DNA of 64,000 nucleotides. It comes from Camellia lanceoleosa (Eukaryota; Streptophyta; Magnoliopsida; Ericales; Theaceae). How positions within the stretch are numbered: position 1 is the stretch's first letter; every line of letters starts with the position of its first letter. The DNA is taken from assembly GCA_025200525.1 (NCBI GenBank), contig CM045770.1, positions 85,894,084 through 85,958,083 on the forward strand. Reading direction: 5' to 3'. The position numbers and the translations under genes are program-made. The notes beneath the pieces are model-generated. The model was given only the letters and a program-made list of their open reading frames with translations. It was not told the origin of the DNA and searched no databases. Shown here piece by piece: positions 23,842 through 33,955 of this stretch.

Positions 23842-23991
23842 TAGGGGTGGTTGCGAGTCAGTCTTGAATGGTTAGGTTTGTTATTTGAATTTGTTCGCAT
23901 GTCTGGAGTCTGAACAAAATTGAACCCGTAATTGGTCAGAGTGTAGGTTACGATTTATGTGGATAAAGTTTATAGATATGCGGGTGATTTG

Positions 23992-25003
23992 TGTTGGAAA
24001 AAATGGTTTTATATAGGCATAATTGTTAACACAATTTGGGTGGACCCCAAACGTCTCTTGGGGTGGGTCCGAAGAGGTGTAGTGGTGAAGACAGAACGTC
24101 AAAACCATTTATGAGTGAATGGGAAGATGACGTCGTTTTCGGATGTAACATTAATTTTTTAGATAAAATTCTTTTGAATTTTTTCAATAAAAATTATTGT
24201 GAGAATTTAATTTAATTCTAAATTCAAATTTTTGATTCCTGAGTGGTTTCTTAAAATTTGTAATTGTGGGAATTTAATTTAATTCTAAATTTATATTTTT
24301 GGGTTCCTAAGTGGTTTCCTAAAAATTTGTACCTCTTACTTTATTTATTAAACTATTTAATTTGTTTAATATATATATATTCAATAGTTTAATATATATA
24401 TATATATATTCAAATAGTTTATTTAAATTATAGTTCCAACAGGTTAATTGTTTCACCATGGGTCAACGGTCCTATTTTCAAATTTGAAAATATGTTCTGG
24501 AAGCTTTGGTGTGATTCGGTTTTATTTGGTACCTGTTCATTCACAAATTCTACCTGTTCGGGTAAAATTTGTTTGATCACCTAGTGCCTATATATATAGA
24601 CCCTTTTCTTGCAATCCAAGGGTTCGGAAAAATTAGTCTGCAAAAGAGTCCGAAAAATTGGATCTGAATTTTATTCCTTTGCTGTCTATTTCTTTTAGTG
24701 CATTATTTCTCATATTTAGTTTTAGAAATAAATATTCAGAGAGTTAGAACACAGGTTTGGTTCGCCGAACAAATTGTTTGGAGTACTACTACAATTTGTG
24801 AAGATCATTGTATCCTGGGAGATAGACGCCGCTCAACCGTAAGTACCATAGCGGGGCGAATCTGTCTTAAGGACAGAGTGTCACACACTCGACTTGGTCT
24901 TAAATTATTTATTCGGTTCAACGAAATAAATTCGGTATGTTATTTAATTATTTTGTTTGAATTATTTCAGTTCTTTTTATTTACACAGAAGATTGTTCCA
25001 ACA
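23992..25003 (+). repeat. C1 5' LTR
   Basis: It starts tgttggaaaa and ends ttccaaca. Inside is an imperfect duplication of about 70 bp containing gaatttaatttaattctaaa (two units near 24195-24330), followed by TA-rich tracts. The 3' LTR copy differs by scattered substitutions and longer TA runs. Confidence 0.95.
24588..24600 (+). promoter_or_regulatory. TATA box of the C1 LTR
   Basis: The tract ctatatatatagac lies in the 5' LTR and is repeated at 30430-30441 in the 3' LTR, about 600 bp from the LTR start. This is the expected place of the retrotransposon promoter. Confidence 0.6.
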
Positions 25004-25366
25004 ATCTTAAGACAGATTCTGAATTTATTCTGTTTACAGAATATTTTCGTTTGTTTCCTGTTTTCATTCTTCGTAAATAATTTCGAAAGAAAATTATTTT
25101 CTGTAAATTTACAAAATAATATTCTGGTTGGAAAAACAAATAGTGATTATATGCTATTTGACAGATAGTAGTAATATACTGTCTTTTTCTTTGACAACTA
25201 GTAGTACGATACTGGTGTCATTAACAATTCAGAATATATTTTTGTGGAATTTTGTCAGAAAATTAATTTTGGTTTTTAAAAATTATTTTCCGTGATTTCA
25301 TTATTTAAAATTCTGTTTCACTATTTTAATTATTGGAGGCTTACAAGAGATTTAGTTTTCTTGTGT

Positions 25367-25930
25367 GGAATTAATTTGGTTAAATAAAATTTTATTTTAT
25401 TTCCAAATTAATTGAGAAATAAAAGTTATATTCTTATTTCTTTTATTTTAGAGAATTTAATTTCTTGTGTGAAATTAATTTGGTTAAATAAAATTTTATT
25501 TTATTTCCAAATTATTTGAAAAAATAAAAGTTATAATTTTTATTTCTTTTATTTTACAGAATTTAATTTTCTGTGTGGAATTAATTTGTTTAAATAAAAT
25601 TTTATTTTATTTTCAAATTAATTGGAAAATAAAAGTTACATTCTTGTTTCTTTTATTTTTACAGAATTTAATTCTGTGCATTTGGATTAGTTTTCTGTGT
25701 GGAATTAATTTGGTTATATAAAATTTCATTTTATTTTATTTCCAAATTAATTGAAAATAAAAGTGACATTTTGTTTTGTTTCTTTTATTTTAACAGAATT
25801 TATTTCTGTAGTTTTGGTTTAATTTGTTTAAATAAAATTTTATTTATTTTCAAATTAATTGGAAATAAAAGTTACAATTCTTGTTTCTTTTATTTTTACA
25901 GAATTTAAAATTCTGTGATTTTTTGTTTTA
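25367..25930. repeat. Tandem repeat of about 104-124 bp in the C1 leader, 5 copies
   Basis: The word ttaatttggt (or ttaatttgtt) recurs at 25371, 25475, 25581, 25705 and 25819. Each is followed by taaataaaattttatttta and later by a tttcttttattttacagaat-like tract. The array lies between the 5' LTR and the gag start, in the untranslated leader. Confidence 0.85.
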
Positions 25931-25992
25931 GTTTTTTGTGTAGTATAAAGTTCTAATTATAATTTTATTTTATAATTTATAATTTAGAATTT

Positions 25993-26336
25993 ATGGCTAC
26001 TAAAACTGGTCAATCTAATGTTCAAACCAGTACTGGTATGGTGATTGCCATTACGCCAACCTCTCCTTATGTTGGGACTGTGCCAGTAACTCATGGTGGA
26101 AAACCAGAGAAGTTCTCAAGAACTGATTTTTGCAAAGGCAAAGGAAGAACATGTAAGAAGGTTCCTAAAGCCGATATAACCGAAATGGATATAATTTCCA
26201 ATGGTGTAGATGTCATAAATCTTTCTGCAGTTGTTTCCGAGGCAAATCTTGTCGGAAATCCTAAAGAATGGTGGGTGGATACTGGTGCTACTCGCCATAT
26301 TTGTGCCGACAAAAAGATGTTCACATCTTATTCTTG
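25993..26336 (+). pseudogene. C1 gag N-terminus fused to protease by deletion
   Basis: The frame starts with ATG at 25993 and resembles the gag start of copia C2 (THGGKPEKF here, NHGEKLEKF in C2). After about 45 residues it jumps directly to the spacer and protease segment GNPKEWWVDTGATRHICAD. The DTGA active-site motif is at 26278-26289. The gag core and CCHC zinc knuckle that C2 still has are missing, so an internal deletion removed the RNA-packaging part. A stop follows at about 26335. Confidence 0.85.
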
Positions 26337-26339
26337 ATG

Positions 26340-27400
26340 GACAATGGTGAACAACTTTTTATGGGCAACTCCTCAACTTCCAAAGTTGAAGGACAAGGAA
26401 AGATTGTACTCAAGATGACATCTCGAAAGGAACTCACTCTCAACAATGTCTTTGCATGTCTGGGACATTCGCAAGAATCTTGTTTCGGATCTTTGTTGAG
26501 TAAGAATGGGTTTAAGCTAGTTTTTGAAAGTGACAAGTTTGTACTTACCAAAAGCGGGATGTATGTAGGAAAATGTTACATGTCGATGGCCTTTTCAAGT
26601 TAAATGTAATGACTATTGTACCCTCGATTATTAATAATACTACATCTTCTTCTTACTTGCTTGAGTCTTCAAATTTATGGCATGGTAGACTAGGACATGT
26701 TAATTATGGATCTTTCGTAGATTAATTAATATGGAATGTTTACCTAAATTTGAAATTGATTCAAATCATAAATGTGAAATTTGTGTTGAGGCAAAATTAT
26801 CTAAAACTCCTTTTCATTCAATTGAAAGAAGTACGGAACCACTTGAATTAATTCATAGTGACATTTGTGATTTTAAATCAATTCAAACCAGAGGTGGAAA
26901 GAAGTATGTAATCACTTTTATAGATGACTATACTAGATATAGTTATATTTATTTAATTCGAACCAAGGATGAAGCTTTGGAAACTTTCATTCAATATAAG
27001 AATGAAGTTGAAAATCAACTTGGTAAGAAAATCAAGAAACTTAGAAGTGATAGAGGTGGTGAATATGAATCACCTTTTGGTGAATTTTGTAAAGAACATG
27101 GAATAATTCATCAAACCATCGCTTTACTCACCTCGGCAAAATGGAATTCTTTGAAAGGAAAGATAAGACTTTAAAAGAAATGATGAATGCCATGTTAATA
27201 AGTTCTGGATTACCTCAGAACTTGTGGGGGGAAGCAATACTTTCTGCTAATTATATTTTAAATAAAATACCCCGGAAGAAAGTAAATCAAACACCTTATG
27301 AATTGTGGCATGGAAGAGTACCATCCTACAAATACTTAAAAGTGTGGGGTGTTTGGCTAAAGTGGCTATTCCTAGTCCTAAAAGACTAAGATAGGTCCTA
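26340..27400 (+). pseudogene. C1 integrase remnant
   Basis: Consecutive frames carry the GAG-pre-integrase zinc finger ([11 protein letters not shown] near 26680, CEICVEAK near 26780) and the rve core. The core shows [21 protein letters not shown] and LRSDRGGEY, and the first two of the three catalytic acids (D in HSDIC, D in SDRGGEY) are visible. Frames change near 26600, 26725, 27150 and 27360, so no continuous protein exists. The enzyme would insert element DNA into the chromosome. Confidence 0.85.
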
Positions 27401-27699
27401 AGACCATTGATTGCATTTTCATTGGTTATGCTAAGAATAGTAGTGCATATCGGTTTTTGATTCATAAATCGAACATACCGAAATGCATGTAAATACTATT
27501 ATTGAGTCAAGGAATGCATCATTCTTTGAACATGTATTTCCAAAGAAATTTGGACAAGAGACTAGTAACAATAAAAGATCTCATGATGCCATTACTAGTC
27601 GGGATCAAGAACATGATCAAGAACAAGAGTTAGATCAAAATGAGGAAGAGGAACCTAGGCGTAGTAAGCGTGCTAGAACTTCAAAATCATTTGGTCAGA

Positions 27700-28520
27700 T
27701 TTTCTAACATATTTGTTAGAAAATGAGCCTTTAACTTTTAAAGAGGCTATGTCTAGTCCTCAAGCTCCTTTATGGAAAGAAGGCATCCTTGATGAAGTTG
27801 AATCCATCTTGCAAAATCACACTTGGGAATTAGTGGACTTGCCACGGGTTGTAAACCTCTTGGGTACAAGTGGATTTTCAAAAGGAAATTGAAAGTAGAT
27901 GGATCAATCGACAAATACAAGGCAAGACTTGTAGTCAAAGGTTTTAGACAGAAAGAAGGTTTAGATTACTTTGACACATACTCACCGGTTACTAGAATAA
28001 CATCCATTAGAATGCTAATTGCCATAGCATCTTTATACAATCTAGAAATTCATCAAATGGATGTTAAAACCGCTTTCTTAAATGGTGAGTTAAATGAAGA
28101 AATTTACATGGAACAACGGAAGGGTTTTTACATTCGAGAAAGAAAAGAAAGTGTGTAAATTGGTTAAATCATTATATGGTTTAAAACAAGCCCCAAAGCA
28201 ATGGCATGAGAAATTTGACAAGGCAATGATGTCAAATGGTTTTAAAATTAATGAGTGTGACAAATGTGTTTATATTAAAAACACGCAAAGGTTATGTCAT
28301 TGTATGTCTTTATGTAGATGATATGCTCATCATTGGTAGTAATAATGATATGATTAAAACTACTAAGAAAATGTTGAATAAACATTTTGACATGAAGGAC
28401 ATGGGCATTCTTGATGTAATTCTTGGTATGAAAATTACCAAAACATCGAAGGATATGCTTTATCACAATCTCATTACATTGAGAAAATACTTGACAAATT
28501 CAGAAAGATGATGATCATCT
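27700..28520 (+). pseudogene. C1 reverse-transcriptase remnant
   Basis: Three overlapping frames carry copia reverse-transcriptase blocks: YKWIFKRKLKVDGSIDKYKA, RLVVKGFRQKEGLDYFDTYS, IHQMDVKTAFLNGEL and LVKSLYGLKQAPKQWHEKF. The catalytic YVDD box is intact at 28311-28322. Frameshifts lie near 28150 and 28300. The order after integrase is the copia order. Confidence 0.9.
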
Positions 28521-28529
28521 TGCTAGAAC

Positions 28530-29220
28530 TCCTAGATGTTAATTTGTATCTTTCTAAGAATGTACAGAAAGTATTTCTCAATTAGAGTATGCCCAAATTA
28601 TTGGAAGCTTAATGTACTTGATGAAGCACTTTCGTCGAGATATAGCTTATGCAAGAAGTAAATTAAGTAGATATACGAGTAATCCGGAGTAGAACACTTT
28701 GAAAGCAATTATAAGGGTTCTAAGATATCTCGATTTACTCGTAACATTGGCTTCATTATACTAGATATCCAAAGTGATTTGAAGGATCTTTGTGATGCAA
28801 ATTGGATATCGGATACTAGAGACTCGAAGTCCACCAGTGGGTATGTCTTTACTCTTGGTGGGGCGGCTGTATCTTGGAAATCTTCCAAACAGACTTGTAT
28901 TGCTAGGTCTACTATGGAATCGGAATTCATAGCGTTAGACAAAGCAGGGGAAGAGGCGAATAAACCGCCACTTCCTTGAAGATATTCCAATATGGCCAAA
29001 ACCGATTGCTCGCTATATGCATACATTGTGATAGTCAATCCAATTGGTAGAAACCGCGAGTCATATGTATAACGGTAAGTCACGACACATTAAATGTCGA
29101 CATAATACCGTAAGACAACTACTCTCTAATAGAATTATTTCCATAGAATATGTTAAGTCTAAAGACAACATAGCGATCCACTAACCAAAGGGTTAGCAAG
29201 AGAGTTAGTTGAGAATTCAT
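28530..29220 (+). pseudogene. C1 RNase H remnant
   Basis: A 66-residue frame (28779-28979) holds [18 protein letters not shown] and [16 protein letters not shown], with the first catalytic Asp and the Glu of the copia RNase H present. The downstream part, including the next acidic residue and the LTKG-type end, is recognisable only in other frames. Stops separate it from the reverse-transcriptase frame. Confidence 0.8.
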
Positions 29221-29820
29221 CGAGGAATGGGACTTAAGCCTATTAAATAAGAGTTACCACAACGGCAACCCAACCTAGTTGATTTGGAGATCCCAAGATC
29301 TAGGTTCAAAGGACAACCGAGTTGTGATTGACTTAGAAGGATCACCGGGAGTCTAACTCCTACCCATTTCTATGATGAAATAGTGATGTCTGTGGCGTTT
29401 TAGGTTAAGTAAAACTTTTAATGATTCTTATATCTGGGTAAACCTAGTAGAGTATGGCAGGATACTCTTCATAAGAATCACCTATGTGAGTGTGGTCTGG
29501 GCCGGGTCTGTGAGATTTGGGGAGGACTACAATTCTCTAGAGCACTCATGAAGACCAGTTGTTCGGGGCCAAAATGAACACAATAGTGAGAACTAAAGCG
29601 TATGCAGGAATATACTGTGTGAGTTCTATTGTCTTGGTTTACACAAACGGCTGAACAGTTCAAGACATCATGTTCACTGATTAGCTAGTAAATCCGATAG
29701 TGTCTCACAAGGGAAGGTTCAAAGCCAAAAGCTACCTATCCTTTGCAGAATATTTCTAATTTTCTAAACTCTCTGATTAGATCATGTTGTTGCATTTTCT
29801 CTCCGTCAAATTCCATTCAT

Positions 29821-29829
29821 GTGGGGGAT
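29821..29829 (+). other. C1 polypurine tract
   Basis: The sequence gtgggggat lies directly before the TGTTGG start of the 3' LTR. The same tract precedes the 3' LTR of C2 on the minus strand (38656-38664). Confidence 0.85.
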
Positions 29830-30845
29830 TGTTGGAAAAAATGGTTTTATATAGGCATAATTGTTAACCCAATTTTGGTGGACCCCAAACGTCTCTTGGG
29901 GTGGGTCCGAAGAGGTGTAGTGGTGAAGACAGAACGTCAAAACCATTTATGAGTGAATGGGAAGATGACGTCGTTTTCGGATGTAACATTAATTTTTTAG
30001 ATGAAATTCTTTTGAATTTTTTCAATTAAAATTATTGTGAGAATTTAATTTAATTCTAAATTCAAATTTTTGATTCCTGAGTGGTTTCCTAAAAATTTGT
30101 AATTGTGAGAATTTAATTTAATTCTAAATTCAAATTTTTGATTCCTGAGTGGTTTCCTAAAAATTTGTACCTCTTACTTTATTTATTAAACTATTTAATT
30201 TGTTTAATATATATATATTCAATAGTTTAATATATATATATATATATATATTCAAATAGTTTATTTAAATTATAGTTCCAACAGGTTAATTGTTTCACCA
30301 TGGGTCAACGGTCCTATTTTCAAATTTGAAAATATGTACTGGAAGCTTTGGTGTGATTCGGTTTTATTTGGTACCTGTTCATTCACAATTTCTACCTGTT
30401 CGGGTAAAATTTGTTTGATCACCTAGTGCCTATATATATAGACCCTTTTCTTGCAATCCAAGGGTTCGGAAAAATTAGTCTGCAAAAGAGTCCGAAAAAT
30501 TGAGTCTGAATTTTATTCCTTTGCTGTCTATTTCTTTTAGTGCAGTATTCCTCATATTTAGTTTTAGAAATAAATATTCAGAGAGTTAGAACACAGGTTT
30601 GGTTCGCCGAACAAATTGTTTGGAGTACTACTACAATTTGTGAAGATCATTGTATCCTGGGAGATAGACGCCGCTCAACCGTAAGTACCATAGCGGGGCG
30701 AATCTGTCTTAAGGACAGAGTGTCACACACACGACTTGGTCTTAAATTATTTATTCGGTTCAACGAAATAAATTCGGTATGTTATTTAATTATTTTGTTT
30801 GAATTATTTCAGTTCATTTTATTTACACAGAAGATTGTTCCAACA
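29830..30845 (+). repeat. C1 3' LTR
   Basis: It is nearly identical to the 5' LTR, with the same ends. It is followed by the atttg target duplication and then by the second half of the interrupted hAT-like element. Confidence 0.95.
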
Positions 30846-31428
30846 ATTTGTAGATTGAATTTTTTTCTTAAAAAAGTAAAACTTGAGCTTGTTTTTCCTT
30901 ATTTTAGAATATCAATAATTAATGAATTAAAATTTACAAAATTAAAAACACAAAAAAATTAATTCTTAACACAAACAAAACATTCAAGCTAACATTGAAA
31001 TTGGATTAGAAAAAATTATAATAAAAATTAAATAAGAACTAACATAGAAAATATCCTCCACAACAATTGTAAGTATAATATATACATATATATATATATT
31101 ATGTGTATATATGTGCACACAGCTAAAGAGCTTTACTAGCTAACATTCCATAAGAACTGACTAAAAGAAACAATGGGTAAGTCAATTGAGTGAGGGAAAC
31201 CTTTAAAGCACCGATGGTCGAAAGCACCCAAGTTTTAAAAGAAAAAAATAAAATAAAATGTTTAGTGTGGGCAGGTGCTTGCTGGTATAGGTGAAACCCG
31301 CAACCCACACTGAAAGAATAATCCAAACCGCATCCGACCATACTCTACACTCGAAATTGCCCATTTGTATGCGGTTCGGATCAAGTTAAGTAATTTTTGT
31401 AGATCAAATAACCCTAGGTCTAGCCCTA

Positions 31429-31908
31429 CCTAAGGATAAAGGAGATTGGGTCAAAAACCTTTATTTGGAAAATTCTTATTTGGTAAAGTTTTTTTTTAAA
31501 AAAAAATTTTGAAATTGTTTACAAAATTTACTATTTAACTTGACAAAAATAAATTTAAAAATTTTATTTTTTATTTTTTCAAAATTATTTTACTTTAAAA
31601 AAATATGAAAATAATAAATTTTTGATATTTTTTTATCCAATTAATTTTTGAAATATATATTCATAAAAGATATATATATATATATATTAAAAATAAAATA
31701 TTTTACGTCTATTTCACTTATTTAAGATTAGTATGAAAATGATTCACTTCCTATGTATTAACAGGTTCTATGATATATTCGCAATAGTGACACGTTTTAT
31801 TATTTAGATGAGATACTTCTCTGGCACATTTGGGAATAATTATTTAGTTTTTTTAATTAAAATATGAAATAAAAATATAAGTATGTTTGAGATTTTTTTT
31901 GTTTTTTA

Positions 31909-31940
<32 letters not shown>

Positions 31941-32486
31941 CATGTAAAAAATAAAAAGAAAAAATATATATTTGACTTTTTCTGTAAAATTTATTAATTT
32001 TTTTAATGATTTTTTTTAAAAAAATTTACTCTCCTAATGAGGTCAAAAATCTTTTTGGTTTAATTTTAAAATTATGATTTGAGTGTAGAGTTGCATTTTG
32101 AGTTTTGAATTTTTGAATCATGATTTGAAAAGAGAAAATTTGTTTGGTTATAAATTTTGAAAATAGTTTTGGGATGATTTGTAATTTTTTTTGATTGATT
32201 GATGTATAAAATGTGAGAGCAGAGAGACGAGATGAGAGAGAAAAAATAATTAATTGATTGAATAATAATAATATTAAAAAAAATGAGGAGTTTGAAATGT
32301 AATTTTGAATTGTATTTTAAAAATATATTTAATTAACATATTTCATTCAAATTATAATTTAAAAACAAAATTAAATTTTAAAAAGTAAACCAAACATTAG
32401 CAATCTTTCCCCACCCTCTCTCCTGTGCATCTTTAGTTTTATGCATATGGTTTTCAAAAAATAAGTTCGTGGACATAGAAATTCGA
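31429..32486. other. No gene recognised; AT-rich spacer
   Basis: Poly-A/T and TA-rich sequence with a short (aata)n run near 31917-31940. Nothing else could be supported. Confidence 0.5.
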
Positions 32487-32494
32487 CCCAAAAG

Positions 32495-32898
32495 TAGGAG
32501 TATAAAAATGATCCGTGGCCCATGAGCTACCCGAAGCTCGCTTGCGGTCTGGAATGGACTCGGCCCGTTTAGGCCCATTTGGTCCCGGGCCTAAGCCCCT
32601 AGGCCTGGGCTTGGGCCTTCATTTTGAAGTTTGGCCCAGCCCATGACCTAACCCGTCAGCCCGCTTAAGGCCTGGCCCGCTTGAGACCCAATGTCTTTTT
32701 TAGTGAAAAATAATAATTTTTTGGTAAAAAAAAAATTAGTTAGGCCCGCCCAAGGCCTGAATACCCCTGGGCCTGGGCTTATTTTTTTGGCCCGTGGGCC
32801 GACCCGGCTAGAATTTTGAGGAGAGCCTGTGAGTCCCAACATGGGTCGGGCTTGGCCCGAACCTGGATGGGCCGGGTAGGGCCAAATTTACACCCTTA
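32495..32898. mobile_element. 404-bp hAT MITE with perfect 8-bp TSD
   Basis: The unit is flanked by cccaaaag at 32487-32494 and 32899-32906. The left end is taggagtataaaaatg; the right end read on minus is taagggtgtaaatttgg. The inside is rich in ggcccgggcct-like words and non-coding. TSD length and TAGGGGTGTAAA-type ends mark a hAT element, related in its termini to hAT D at 38907. Confidence 0.85.
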
Positions 32899-32959
32899 CC
32901 CAAAAGGCTCTCTCCATAGGAATGTCAACGGGACGGGGCAAGGGATTACACTCCCTGTC

Positions 32960-33955
32960 CTTGATCCCCGAAGGTGTTAAATTCCCCATCCTCGCCCTCG
33001 ATCCCCAGCAGGAAACCCATCACCCCCCACTCCCGCGCCCCTACCCTTACCCCTAATAGGGATCGGGTTTTCCCGACCCTAAAAAATCCCCGAACAGACA
33101 ATGATATATAAATAACAACTCCAGTTGTTCCCATGTCTTTAAATTCAAAAATTGACACTCACATTGCAGCATCTGCTCCAGTTCTTCAAATTTAACTCCA
33201 AAGTGCAAAGGGTCTCAAACAAATGATGTTCACAAACTGATTTGAGACTCATTTTTCAACACATAAAAGTTGTTATATTGATTTGTTAAAATTCTTACAT
33301 TCATCTATGTCATACAACAGCCCAATCCACAAAACAATAGCACAACAAAACCATTTCAAAAGGAACTTGGGCCACAACACATAACAACTGCAGCAACCCT
33401 CTCAAAATTCTTCAACATGATATCTGGAATAGCCACACTGCTATTACTCAAAAATATATACATCAACCCTTTATTCCATCAATTTAGAAACCATAACCCA
33501 TTCAAGCTCTACACAAAGGAGAACTGAGCAAGTTGCAAAGAGAAAATAAAGTCCCAAGCACAACACGCAATGGATAGGCTACCCAAAAAAAAAAAAACAA
33601 AAACAAAAACAAATCCATTACAATATAAAAAACTGAACAGTTAAATAAAATATCCTTATACAATGCCACAAGTTTGAACTACCTAACAAGCTAGCAACCA
33701 AAAAAAAAAAACCAATTCCATTGTAAAAAATTATAAAAAAAAAAAAAAGCAACATTGTTTCTCCCAAAATCTGATATAACCACAACTTTCATCGTCTCTT
33801 TCAACTTGAATTCCTATTAAATAACAAAAGGAAAAAAAATTAAAAAAAAAATCAATGCTAATAATAAGATGTAAAAAATATTAACAATTAAAACAAAAAA
33901 GATGGCAACTAACACAAAAATGCCACACTACTTTTCCAAGTCAATCTCATCATCA
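32960..33955. other. Downstream non-coding part of hAT A
   Basis: The first 150 bp repeat GGGGA/TCCCC-type subterminal words (gatccccgaa, ccccgaccct) that also occur in element B. The rest is A-rich sequence with several poly-A runs. No coding segment was recognised. Confidence 0.55.

Larger units (their letters stand above)
23992..30845 (+). mobile_element. Ty1/copia LTR retrotransposon C1 (6.85 kb, complete ends, broken coding)
   Basis: Two LTRs of about 1.01 kb (23992-25003 and 29830-30845) start TGTTGGAAAA and end TTCCAACA. The element is flanked by a perfect 5-bp TSD, atttg, at 23987-23991 and 30846-30850. The purine-rich tract gtgggggat precedes the 3' LTR. Domains occur in copia order: gag fragment, protease, integrase, reverse transcriptase, RNase H. 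Most of gag is deleted, and pol is split by stops and frameshifts, so the copy is dead although its LTRs are nearly identical. The sequence after the 5' LTR (atcttaagacagattctg) is not the usual initiator-methionine tRNA site. Confidence 0.95.
23842..31428. mobile_element. Decayed hAT-like element split by copia C1
   Basis: The left part (23842-23991) begins taggggtggttgcgag. The right part (30851-31428) ends agccctac, read on minus as tagggctagacc. Removing the copia insertion (23992-30850) leaves about 730 bp with TAGGG-type inverted ends. The flanking 8-mers cctcagtg and cctaagga match at five of eight positions, consistent with an old hAT TSD. The right half resembles the right end of the element at 18409. 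No transposase sequence remains. Confidence 0.5.

Noticed and set aside
24698..25168. A 156-residue frame and its copy at 30540-30962
   Set aside because: It lies in the C1 LTR and leader, begins at no supported start, and the same peptide in both LTRs only reflects LTR identity.
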